Positions 13,135-23,924 of a DNA stretch of 64,000 nt are shown here, in pieces. The translations under genes and the position numbers were made by a program. How positions within the stretch are numbered: position 1 is the first letter of the stretch; each line of letters begins with the position of its first letter. Under the pieces are notes generated by a model. The model was not told the origin of the DNA and did no database searches. It was given only the letters and a program-made list of their open reading frames with translations. The DNA lies in assembly GCA_030411725.1 (NCBI GenBank), contig MU839849.1, forward strand, positions 124,001 through 188,000, written 5' to 3'. This DNA comes from Echria macrotheca (Eukaryota; Ascomycota; Sordariomycetes; Sordariales; Schizotheciaceae).

Positions 13135-13690
13135 CGCTGGTGAATGCTGAGGATGAAGAGCGGGGAAGCGTGGTGGCTGGAGCCAGAAGGAGGGAAGCGG
13201 TCTGGGAGTGTGGTTTGTGACTCGGGGTCTCTTATCGCGGGGGAAGCAACAACGGTGCACACCTGGTTTTCCGGTCAAGCACGATTCCCGGACGGTATCA
13301 GCGCGGAGGGCAGCGTGCTGGAAGAGGGTGGGTTGCAGCCGACATCGATTCGCCGGCCGGCAAAAGGGCAAAGCCCATTTGACCTTGGCCTACAGGCCGA
13401 TGAGCCTTTTGCAACGAATGACGAGGCCCCAAAACTGCACTTTGAGGCAGCAGAGACGCCACCCCTGGGGGGCCCCTTCTGTTGCATTCCTGCGCCCCCG
13501 CCCGCCCCGACTTTGCGGTGCTCTCCGAGTCCTGCGTCGTGATTATTAGGCAACCCCGTGCCACTGAGCCAACCCCTCATCCAACTCGCCCTTCTCACCT
13601 TGAGGCCCCGACGGCACGAGCCCACCTCCTTTCAGTGAGAAAAATACCTCGCTCAAGTTTCGGTTCTGTTCAAGAAGCCTGCCTCAAAAC
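13135..13690. promoter_or_regulatory. Shared divergent promoter region
   Basis: 556 bp separate the start codons of the NLR-like gene (minus) and the DUF7580-like gene (plus), so both promoters must lie here. No specific operator was recognised. Open frames crossing it are short and overlap on both strands. Confidence 0.55.
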
Positions 13691-16600
13691 ATGGCTGACT
13701 TCAGTATCTTGCTTGATGTGTTGAACCTCTTTCCAGACGTCGCAGCCGCTGTCGATGGGTTGAAAGACGCAAAGTTCGACCGAGAGTCACGAGCTATCGA
13801 CCGGCGGCTCTCTGGCCAACTCACCATATATAGCCAGTTCACCTACAAACTGTTGCGCCTAACTGGAGCCGCCTCCCCTCGAGATGACGGCTTTCGTCAG
13901 AAAGTTGAGGAGCGACTCGGCATGACGACGACTGACCTTATCGCGGCGCAGTTGAGAGAAATGCAACGCGTCTTGCGAGAGCTCAAGAGGGATCTCGGAA
14001 ACACCCGTAGCGGCACGGTAAGGACGCGTCCTTATATACCACCACCGATCTGTTTCACTCCGTATCCTTGCTGCCAGGCTGACAACCGTACAGGAGATCC
14101 TGAATAAGTTTGGCTCCAGTGGTGACGCCGAGAATTCCAGCGTGCCCAAGGCCTCTCAAGGCCTAGCACGCCGCCTCGGCGACCTGACGAGACTCAACAC
14201 AGTCCTGGCGTCGTGTCTTCTCGAACCCAAGGCACCACTCGCATTTCTGAGCGAGCCGGGATCAGCGGCCAACATCCCGACTCTTTTTCACGAGGACCAG
14301 GAAAAATTGCTTGAGGCGATCAACTTCCTCGCTTCGCACACTTGCACCTGCCCGAGCCCGCATCCCGCGAGTCTTCGTTGTCGATGCCTCAGATGCAACC
14401 CCGAATTTGGTGTCGTGGAGTCCTGGGATCATCCATGGAGCTTTGAAGTCGCAATCCATCCCATGCTTGAACGAAGGTGTGTCCCCAGAATACGAATCTA
14501 AATTCTTATCGCTGACATGATTCTCCTGTAGCGGTGTAACGGCCGGTGATGGGACTGGGGATGTTGAGCCAGAACCGCTGCTATCGGAACATAACGAAGC
14601 AGTATATGTATCCTGGCTCACTCTTGACGGGACTAAAGCCGTTGCCGATGAGTCGCAGACCATCTGCAGTGCCCTGGAAGAAGCTGGACGGTCTGTCCCT
14701 CGATCTCAACACATTGGGAGGCCCGAAAGGTCGACAAGGAAGTTTATGACTTTTGACGACCTATTGCGACACCGGAAGTTGTCCCTGGAGCGCCACGATC
14801 GCATAGTGCTCGCTTTTCGCCTGTGTTCAGCTGTTCTGCAGTTCGCCAATACCCCATTCGCCCGCGGACCATGGGGCCCCAGACAGTGGCTCGTAGCAGT
14901 GAACAGCGGTACCAAGTTTCAATCTCCAGAGGTTTTCTTGCTTCCAACACCCGCACTCGGCGGAACCTCTCCTGAGACAACTGTCAGAAATGTGGTTTCT
15001 GCGTGTCAGATTGCATCGAGGGAGCCAGTCCTCACGGCACTTGGCCTCGTGCTGCTGCAGTTAGTTCTGGGGAGGAACCTAGCCGATATCCGTCGCCAAG
15101 AGCCAAACTTTTTCAAGTCCGAAGCCTTCAAAGTCGACGATACCGAGCTGCTGGACATACTGACAGCAAGGCGACTGTTGGCACTGAGGTATCTGTGCCA
15201 AACCATTGGCCCCGATATCGAGGACGCAGTCAGTGCTTGCCTCACTCAGCAATATCGAGACGGTTACGACGCCAAGGTCAAGCAACTCGTGATCGAAGAT
15301 GCTTCTTTTCCCCGCCACGCCATGCATGCAGTTCTTGCACCGCTGTATCGGGAAGTGCGGAAGAACCAAGGGTATGCAACGAGACATCGATTCCGACCGG
15401 ATGATGCGTGTGTTAACGGCGTGCTTAGGACATTTAACTCCCCCACAACATCAGTGACCAGAAGGGCAAGAGCAGATACCAAGCGAGGGCGCGGTCCGGA
15501 TGCGATACCCGTAGCTGAGTCCGCAAATCAGAAACTTCCTTCCACGCCCAAGGGGAAGCCAAACCGTGGAAGTGTCCCCGCACCGCAACAGATTGGGCAA
15601 GGAGGTGACAGCCCGAGCACAGGTCAGCAAACGTCCCAGATAATTGCAGGTGGAGACTCAACGGATCCGCCTCGACTCTCTGGTGATGATGATTCCAGGG
15701 TCGAGCTAGGCAGCTCGGTATCTGGGCCCAAGATAAATGTCTCGGATGAAGATCACTCCTCCAAAGATGTGGCACCACCTCTATCTGCGGAGGGTCCGAG
15801 GTCATCAGGAGGGTCATCGCGGCCGGACTCATGGGTGAAGCCGGGTACACTGCCCAGCAGCGAAGAAAATCGGCCGAGCTCACTCGAGAGCAACCGTACG
15901 GAGCGGGACGACGGTGACCAGCCCGTCATTTACTCGGCTCCCCCCAGCTGTGGCCCTGAAACGACGTCGGGTCTTTCGTATGAGACGGTGTCCGAGTCAG
16001 TTGATTCGTCCTTTGCGTGGCTTTTCTTCCAACCGTACAAACTTCCTGACGGACATCCTCTTCTGGCTTTGGTTCAAGACGCGCTGCGTGTGGTGTTCCG
16101 ATGTTTTCGCCAGTGGGTGGAGAGCCCGTCGGGCGGTCACGGCCGACAACCTTCGCAATCCGGGCGAAGCCATACCCTTTCGTCAAGGAAACGACATCGA
16201 GGCGCACCAGGGAACGGTCGTGACCAGGAAGACGAATACGATGAAGAAGACGACGTGTCGCACCATAACCCAACCTCTTCGAGACAGCGTCCAGCTGTGA
16301 AACCGGGTTATAACTTTGCATGTCCCTTTCTCAAGAAGGATCCGAGCAAGTATCTGTCTTGTTGTGCGTACACCCTCAGCAGGATCCGGGATGTAAAGCA
16401 GCACCTGGGCCGCAAGCATTCGATGCCCATATACTGTCCTCGCTGCATTGCGACGTTCAGCGACGAGATCAAGCGTGATACTCACGTCCGGCAGTCAAAT
16501 TGCACCGAGCGGCCGCTGCATGCGAGGCCGGACGGCATCTCCGAGGCCCAAAAGACACAGTTAGCCAGACGACCTCCGGCAAATTCAACAGCCTGGGAGC

Positions 16601-17274
16601 AGTGGTATGGGGTGTTTGAAATACTTTTCCCCGGACACCCGACAAGGCCAGACTCTCCTTACCTGGAAATGGACAGGGTGTTCGTCGAGGGCGCCAATTC
16701 GTACAGTCGGTTCCTCGAACGGGAAGGACCGCGACTTCTGTCGGACTATTTGGAGAGGCAGGAGGCGGTGACATGGAATTACGACGGTCGTGATCTCGAG
16801 GGCTTCCAGCAAAGCGTATTTGAGCAGGGGTTCCGCTTCATGTTCAACGAGTACTTCCAGCGAGGCCAGGCCGCATCATCGACGTCCGACTCGCATCCGA
16901 CCGCGACCACAACCACGGCGACGACCCAGCCGTCAAGTGAGATTGACTATGGTACCCATAGCCACGGCAGCCCCATGAACTTCCAGGCTCCAGCAGCATC
17001 GCTGGCGGATCCCGGCCCTTCACAGCACCCAAATGGCGGCCAAATCTTTTCGCCCAGTGCTGGGTCCAGCATGGATTTTGAACTTGGCACAGACAGTCAT
17101 CGCGATGCTCCGTACATGTCTCTTTTCCCGGGCGACAACGTGCTCGTGCCCTCTCAGCCGGCCTTGTTATTCTCCGAAGACCTCCAGGCGATCTGGCCGC
17201 AGTTCAGTGGCCAGTTCAGTGGCGACCAGGATTGGTGTGAGTTGCGCCCGCCGACGCGAGGCAGTCCGTCATAA
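13691..17274 (+). CDS. DUF7580-like domain protein with C-terminal zinc-finger region
   Basis: Three exons (13691-14017, 14094-14476, 14532-17274) give 1150 residues. The N-terminus (MADFSILLDVLNLFPDVAAA) and the following helices resemble the N-terminal domain of fungal prion-inhibition/STAND-associated proteins. Residues about 309-550 carry features of DUF7580: an LAFRLCSAVLQFANTPF helix, ALGLVLLQLVLGRNL, and a final helix with a conserved-type Cys (DAVSACLTQQY). A long Ser/Pro/Gly-rich disordered linker follows, then a Cys/His-rich segment from residue 832 (CPFLKK..CC..HLGRKH..CPRC) resembling degenerate C2H2 fingers, then another low-complexity tail. The gene is head to head with the NLR-like gene; a sensor-effector pairing is inference only. 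The domain call rests on pattern recognition and needs an HMM search. Confidence 0.75.
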
Positions 17275-18289
17275 TAGATACACGAAAGCTGGTAGAAAAT
17301 GATGACTAGATGAAGTTTTGAAGATGCATTTGCGCCGAAATCCCAAAAGTGGCGTGGAGGGGGTGATGCCGGTTGTTCTTTCCGTTTGTTGAAGAGATCC
17401 AGCTGAGATCCAGCTTAGGGCTAGGGCTCGATGAACGAGCACGACCCACTTGTGTTCTTTGCCCATCTGCTTTCCTCATGAAGCCCATCTCTACTTAGAA
17501 ACTACCTGATGTACAACCTAGACCTTTCAGCAATTTGCTTGTCATGGATGGTCATGTTGATGACATCCCGCCACTTCTGCCAACCGGCGCCACGCGGCAA
17601 CATCTGAGAGCCCCAACGGTGACAGCTCATCCCGTCTCCACAGCGACATATGCCAGAGCTGTTAGTGTCTTAGCACACGCTAACTAACTCACCGCCCTTC
17701 TCCAACACATTGCGTGGCCCCGACAAAGTTTGCAAAGTCAATATACATGCCCGAATCGCGAAACTGCGAAGACCTCTAAGGTACCAGGTGGCTCATAGCA
17801 TGCAGCACTCGACTCTCCGTCCGATCGCGATATCTGATACCTCCTCAAATCTGCACAACCTTTATCTCAGAGCCCTCTACACCCAGGCCGAATTCCTCAT
17901 CCGATCATGGCGGCCGCAGCAGGCATCGAGGATTCCGTTTGCACTACGCGCGAGATTCTACGTCTTGACCGCGGCGATCGCGTCGGCGCACGGAAGATGT
18001 TTCCCGCTCTGCTGGTGCGCCTGGGCCTAGGGGACCAAGAAACATAAGATTTTTCATGCCCGGTAACAGAACGGGCCAGACGGCTTCAACTGGCTGGATT
18101 TGACGCGCCATAAATGCGTTTTGGTGAAATACAGCTCGCGTTTCGGATACCTAGATGCCGCGATACAAATGGCCAAGTCTAGGCGGAGTCATTGTCCACA
18201 TGGTATCATTGGTATGAATGGATGGACACGCCGGTCAACATTCTCGAACACCTATACGAATGCTAACTATCAATAACCAAGTGGCATAG
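17275..18289. other. Intergenic region between two convergent genes
   Basis: 3' flanks of the DUF7580-like gene and of the P450 gene. No supported gene, repeat or RNA was seen. Confidence 0.5.
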
Positions 18290-19965
18290 CTACGCGTCCG
18301 TCGTTACCACCCTGAAAGCCCGTGACCCCTTGGGGTGGAAGGCCGTGAAGTAGTCGACATAGGTCATGTCCTCGGGCCCGACATCGTACGCCTTGAGGTT
18401 CTCGAAGCGCCGGAACAGGGTGCCCAGGGTCACATACAACTCAACCAGCGCGAGGTTCTGGCCAATGCAGGTGCGCGAGCCGCGGCTGAAGGTGACGAGA
18501 CACCTCTCGCGGGACCGAACCGTGCTCGGGTCCGTCCACCGGGTCGGGTCGAAGGTGTCGGGGTCCGGGAATGCGTCGGGGTTGCGGTGCATCATCCACG
18601 AGCTCATTGAGACGGCGGTCTGGATGGGTTAGATTGATGCGGTTAGAAACGAATTCGGATCCAGAGCACTCACGCCTTCCGGAACAAAATAGCCGTTGAA
18701 GGTCGCACCACCTTCGGCGGTGACACGCGGCAGCCGACTGATGACTCCGTACGACAGTCTAGGCAAGATAAGATCAGAACACCAACTTTCACAAACGGGG
18801 GAGGGATATCGGACCTCTGTCCCTCCTTGATGACACCAGTGAGATAAGGCAGCTTCTCCAGCGTCACATAGTCCAGTTCAACACTGGGGTCCGGGAACGC
18901 TTCGCGCAACTCCTTTTTCAGGGTGGCGTAGATCTTGGGGTTCGTGACGACTCCGTAGGCCGCCATCTCCAGTGCATTTCCGGTGGTGTCGGCGGCGGCC
19001 GTGCAGAAGCTGAGGGCTTCGCCGGAGAGCGATTCCAGAGTGGGCGGGATAGGCGTCTCCTCGTCCCGGGTCGAGGGATCAAGCAGCTCGTGGAAGATGG
19101 TCCGCCTCTGCGGCTTGATACCGGCAGCGAAGTTCTTCTGGACACCCATGACATACTCCCGCGTTCGCTATCATCAGGTGTCAACGAGATGTCGAACGAA
19201 ATTGGAAGAAGCGGATCAACGTACCACGATGCAGTCCATCCAGCCGTTCATAGCCGGGCTCATCTTGCGCGCCCAGTCCTCGGGCATGGCGCCCATCGGC
19301 TTGATCAGAATCGGAAACTGCTGGAAGGTCCACCACATGACGCCGGTGTCTCGCACCGCCTCGGAGAACCATTCGTTGAAGTCGGGGGCATCCAAATGAT
19401 TCCAGCAGTCGGCAAAGGCGTACTCGGTGAGGACGTCGATGCTTACAGCGCGCAAACCGGAGCGCAAGTCGGCAGGCTTACCGGAAGTCAAGGCCTCGCG
19501 CACGCGGCGACATAGCTTGGCGGCCTTCTCCTGGACAATGTCCTCGAGGTCGAGGACGGCACGGCGCGAGAAGAAGTGATTGAGCGGGGCGCGGCGACGG
19601 CGGTGCTCCTCGTTGGAGATGGAGGTAAACATGGCAGGCACGTTCAGGACCTCATAGAAGACCGGGTCCTTGAAGAGCTTTCCGCCGACGCTGTAGATCT
19701 TGTCGTAGTTGTCCGGGTCGGCCAGGTGGATCTCATTGGGGGCGATGCGCACCACGGGGCCGTAGCGCGCGTGCAGCTCGTCGATCTTGCGGTACAAGTG
19801 CCCATCCTTGGGTACGTTCCAGTACCACGTCCATAGCCTCGTGACCGCCGGCAGGAGCGGACCCGGGACGCCGGCCAGAGGATGAAAGAAGCGGCGGTAG
19901 ACGACGGTGGAGACGGCCCAGATCAGGACCGCCTGTGCCGCATATACTACCCACGCCGCCGCCAT
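18290..19965 (-). CDS. Cytochrome P450 monooxygenase (copy 1)
   Basis: Four exons (19965-19225, 19167-18815, 18758-18674, 18619-18290) with 54-57 bp introns give 502 residues. The ATG at 19965 starts a membrane anchor (WVVYAAQAVLIWAVSTVVY) followed by the proline hinge HPLAGVPGPLLP. Key motifs are the I-helix CTAAADTTGNAL, the ExxR of the K-helix (KEGQR, restored by a splice), PERF-like DPTRW, and the haem loop FSRGSRTCIG with the Cys near residue 444. It resembles microsomal P450s of the trichodiene-oxygenase type, often found in fungal metabolite clusters; the substrate is unknown. It is divergent from the LaeA-like methyltransferase gene. Confidence 0.92.
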
Positions 19966-20781
19966 GTTTGGTACACACGCTCCCGACACAGCGGGCCGAT
20001 GTTACACAGATCTGGGGACGGTTCGCGGCTTTTGCGGCTCAAAGGGCCAAAATGAAAGTTACACTGTGGGAAATGCACGGGGTCGAACAGCGGCACAGTT
20101 CCCAAAGATCGACGGCGCCAGAAATTGTGTTTGTGGTGTGGAAGAGAAAGCGGTTCGAGACGGGAAACCTGCGTCGAACACTGTGTGCACAAACGGGCCG
20201 GGGAGATTGGTTCCCAGGATCCATGGGGAACTTTTTGGATGGGTGCGGGAATAATTCCCCCATGGGAGGGCCATGGGGGAGCGGTGGACACGCACCCCCC
20301 ACGGCTCGTCCTGCACGAACCTGCACCCTCACCTCGGAGCATTCGGGGCGGGGTTGGTCAGAATCACCAAACCTGCCAAACCTGGTCTTCGTACCCGGAC
20401 AATGCGGCATGGCCGGCCAAACCGGCTGGGCTCCCCATTGGTGTGTTGCGGTCTCGTCGTGCCCAGGACGCGCTCCCGTGCGTCGCTTCCAAAGAATTTA
20501 GAGAGGGGGGGTGTTCAGGGTCAGGGCGGCCCGCGGCGCAAAAGTCGCGCTGTGTCGCATCTCTCCTCTCGCTCGCTTCCCGGTTGCCTCGTGGCATTTT
20601 CCCATTGTCGCCAAACCGGCGTTTTCTTTGATATTGCCCCGGGCTCTCATGTGTCATCTCCACCCTTCCCCACCAGGCGACAGTGTCGATCTGCTTCTAT
20701 TCTAAATTCGACGACGATCCGTGTCGTGCAGAACTGAGACCGCGTGTCTCCCTGCGCCCTGCGCACCATCGCCCTGTCACC
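19966..20781. promoter_or_regulatory. Divergent promoter region, P450 / LaeA-like gene
   Basis: 816 bp between the start codons of the two divergent genes. No binding site was recognised with confidence. The segment is GC-rich and open in many frames, none of them motif-bearing. Confidence 0.45.
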
Positions 20782-22210
20782 ATGCCAAGCCCAGTTGGAA
20801 GTCAACCCCAGTCGCCCGCCTCCGCGGGCTCCAACCCCGCCGACGCCGAGGACATCACGGTCGTGAGCTCTACCGACTTTGGATGGACCGGGACGAGTAG
20901 TAACCTCGCGATGCAATTGTCTAGGACCCAAACCTCAGCGACGAGACCGACTCGGCCGCCGGCGACGAGTAAGGAAGACCCCGCGTGACCCTCGGCGTTT
21001 GCGCAAGCCATTCTGACCGTGGACCAGGGTCGCCGAATCGACGGCGTCGTTGACAGACAGCATCTTTGACTACCGCAAGATTCACGGGCGCAAGTTCCAG
21101 AGCTCGAGAACGACCGAGTACTGGTGAATGACTTGATGTTCCCCAAAGATACCACACGCGCTGACACGCTTGCAGGGCGCCAATCGACGAGCAGCAGGTC
21201 CAGGGTTTGGACATAACGTGGGTGTCAAGCCACAGAGATATCTCCGAGAAGAAGCTTCTGACATGCGCGCAGACACCACTTCATGACCATTCTGTTTGAC
21301 GACCAACTTTACCTTGCGCCAATAGGGGATCATCCCCAGGTGAGTCCAGGACTCGGGAGGAAGTCCCGTTTGGCCGGCGCAAGAAAACTGACGCTGTTTA
21401 AGAGGGTCCTCGACGTTGGAACCGGCACCGGGATATGGGCCATGTATGTCCCCCTCCTCCTGACAGCCTAGGGACGGTCTAACCTTCTGGTAGCGACTTC
21501 GCAGACCAATTCCCCAGCGCCGAGGTGATCGGCCTTGACATCTCGCCCATCCAGCCGGAATGGGTCCCGCCCAACCTCCAGTTCCAGATCGACGACGCCC
21601 AGCTGCCCTGGACCTTCCCGCGGAACCACTTCGACTTCATCCACATCCGCAACCTGCACGGCGGCATCAGCGACTGGCCCGCGCTGTACCGGGAGTGTTT
21701 CCGAGCCAGCCGGCCGGGCGGATACATCGAGGACGTCGAGTTCAACATCCGCACGCTCTCGGACCTGGTCGAGCCCGACCACATCTACCACCAGTGGAAC
21801 GCGCTGTTCGCCGAGGCCGGTGAGAGGATGGGTCGCACGTTCCAGATCTACGATCAGATGCATCGCCATATCGCCGATGCCGGGTATACCGAGGTGACGG
21901 CCAAGACGTGGAAGGTGCCGATTGGCGGGTGGGCGGCCGACCAGAAGCTCAAGACGGTCGGCATGTACACGCTGTATTATCTCGACCAGTCGCTTGAGGG
22001 GTTTGCGCTGTACATGCTCAAGAACATTATGGGCTGGGAGTATGAGGAGATCCAGGTGCTGGTGGCCAAGATGCGGCAGGGCCTGAAGCAGTGGAAGAAG
22101 TGGCAGCCATATTATGAGATGTGAGTTTTTTTTTTTTTTTTTGATCGTGTTAGGAACATGTATGCTGACCGAGCTACAGACGATTGGTGTACGGGAGGAA
22201 ACCGGAGTGA
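20782..22210 (+). CDS. LaeA-like SAM-dependent methyltransferase
   Basis: Eight exons give 342 residues: 20782-20862, 20925-20968, 21028-21123, 21176-21217, 21273-21339, 21403-21443, 21494-22120, 22180-22210. All junction phases agree, and each splice restores family sequence: the acidic N-terminus (DPNLSDETDSAAGDE), IFDYRKIHGRKFQ, TEYWG, DITHH, LYLAPI, then SAM-binding motif I VLDVGTGTGIWAIDFA near residues 112-125. Motif IDDAQLPWTF and the GGYIE loop follow, and the tail ends YYEIRLVYGRKPE. Relatives include the global regulator LaeA and pathway methyltransferases that act on small molecules. Several exons are tiny (41-44 bp), and intron 7 holds about 18 consecutive T. Its neighbours are a P450 and an MDR reductase. 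Confidence 0.9.
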
Positions 22211-22407
22211 TTCAGGGTTCGTAATTAGATGGGTGGCAAAATTGGGACGCGACAAGGCGTAGAACGTGGGCGTTGGGGGGGCCGGAGGAGTTTATACTTC
22301 TTGTCATTACACGATTATATACCATGAGGCAACAAAATTTGCAACGAGGAATCCGGACTATCCAATCGAATTATGATACAACAGCGATGGTCTCGGAGAT
22401 GTCAAGA

Positions 22408-23487
22408 CTATTCCGCCACCTTGATGACGACCTTGCCGAAATGCTGCCCGCTGAAGAGGTACTTGAACGCCTCGTCCGCCTCCCCAAACCCGAACACGCG
22501 ATCCACCACCGGCTTGATGCCGTGCTCCTCGTAAAACGCGCACATCTCCTCGAACTGGTCCCTCGGCCCGTTCAGAATGCCCTTGAGCGTGACCGTCCGC
22601 CTCAACACCAACAAGTTGATATTCGGCCGGCTACCCTCGTCCTCTCTCCCCGAGGTATACCCAATACACGCAACAACGCCCCCAAAAGCAATACAGTCCA
22701 ACGCTTTATACAGCGTCTGCGCACCACCGGTTTCCACAACGACATCTACCCCGCGCCCGTCAGTCAACCTCATCACCTCATCCTGCCACTGCGGCGTCGT
22801 GCGATAGTTGATCACGAAATCCGGCGCAAACGGACCCATCCCCTTCGCCCTAGCAAGTTTCTCATCCGACGACGACGTCAAGATCACGCGCGCCCCGCTC
22901 GCCTTGGCGATCTGCAAGCCAGAAATACTCACCCCGCCCGTCCCCTGGAGCAGCACCGTCTTCCCCTTGAGTGTCGGATGCGCCCCCCGAACAGCCATCC
23001 ACGCCGTCACAGCCGCGATGGGTAGACAACTCGCCTCATGGTCGCTCAGGTGGCCGGGAGCCCTCACAAGTCCATACGTCGGAAATACGCGGTGCGTTTG
23101 CAGCACGCCCGGCAGCGGCTTGCCCAGTCCGGTGGCGAGGTGGGCGGGCGTGATCTGGCCGGTGAGATGGGCCTGGACAAATGTTGAGAGCACGCGGTCG
23201 CCGACTTTCCAGGGGATCGTGTGCGGGCCCTCGCCGACGGCGATGACGACACCGCACATGTCGGAGGCCGGGACGAGCGGTTTGGAAGGGTCGTCGCCGG
23301 GCTGGTCGTAGTACTTGTAGAGGCCCATGGCGACCTCGGTGTCGCGGTAGTTGAGCGAGACGGAGTGGATGGCGACGAGGACTTCGTCCTTGCCTGGGGA
23401 GGGCATCGGGGCTGAGGACCGGCGGAGGTTGTCTAGGCCGTCCTGCTGGGTGAGCCATTGCTCCACGGTGGTTCGTCGGTTACTCAT
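22408..23487 (-). CDS. Zinc-type MDR alcohol dehydrogenase / quinone reductase-like
   Basis: A single exon of 359 residues. The N-terminal GroES-like domain contains SLNYRDTEVAMGLY and a DMCGVVIAVGEG turn. The Rossmann domain has VLLQGTGGVSISGLQIAKA, the cofactor-binding glycine loop, followed by RVILTSSSDEKLARAKGMG and VVVETGGAQTLYKALD. The product is an NAD(P)H-dependent medium-chain reductase; members reduce enones, quinones or carbonyls. Catalytic zinc ligands are not obvious, so a zinc-free quinone-reductase mechanism is possible. It converges with the LaeA-like gene, 197 bp apart. Such reductases commonly serve as tailoring enzymes, which is only inference here. Confidence 0.9.
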   Translation of the reverse strand: MSNRRTTVEQWLTQQDGLDNLRRSSAPMPSPGKDEVLVAIHSVSLNYRDTEVAMGLYKYYDQPGDDPSKPLVPASDMCGVVIAVGEGPHTIPWKVGDRVLSTFVQAHLTGQITPAHLATGLGKPLPGVLQTHRVFPTYGLVRAPGHLSDHEASCLPIAAVTAWMAVRGAHPTLKGKTVLLQGTGGVSISGLQIAKASGARVILTSSSDEKLARAKGMGPFAPDFVINYRTTPQWQDEVMRLTDGRGVDVVVETGGAQTLYKALDCIAFGGVVACIGYTSGREDEGSRPNINLLVLRRTVTLKGILNGPRDQFEEMCAFYEEHGIKPVVDRVFGFGEADEAFKYLFSGQHFGKVVIKVAE

Positions 23488-23924
23488 TGAATGGTTTTAG
23501 AAGATGATTGGAGGACGTCTAATGAGGTGTGGGAAAGCAATGAGTTGGGAGACAGTTTTATGGACATCGTCGTAGGTGGTGATGTAATCCAACCCACACT
23601 CTGCCAAAGTGGGTCGGTATTGGAGTTGCGTTGGTTCGGCTTCGTGTTTGTCAGCGTGGTCCGTTATTGGGGAGTTGTTTGTGTTTGTCAGCGTGGTGGA
23701 TCTGTGATTCACAATGATATCCATCCTCGCGACAAACTCTGTGACCAAGCCGCACGGTGTTGAGCTGGCACCTTTTTCGAAGGATCATATATCCCCCGGT
23801 CACGGTGTACTGTCTCGGGCAAACACCAGCCTGGTTGTCTGCGGTGAATCTGGGCTTACAGATATACGTGCGTACCTTAGAAAACGGCTAATATCGAGAG
23901 GGGTCACTACCCTAAATATTGACT
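23488..23924. other. Intergenic region
   Basis: About 440 bp between the MDR gene and the 3' end of the disulfide-isomerase-like gene. It contains imperfect repeats of a GTTTGTCAGCGTGGT-like motif near 23646 and 23682. No gene. Confidence 0.5.

Noticed and set aside
22273..23025. Plus-strand frame of 250 codons
   Set aside because: Antisense to the MDR reductase and rich in Arg/His/Pro, as expected from a mirrored GC-rich gene.
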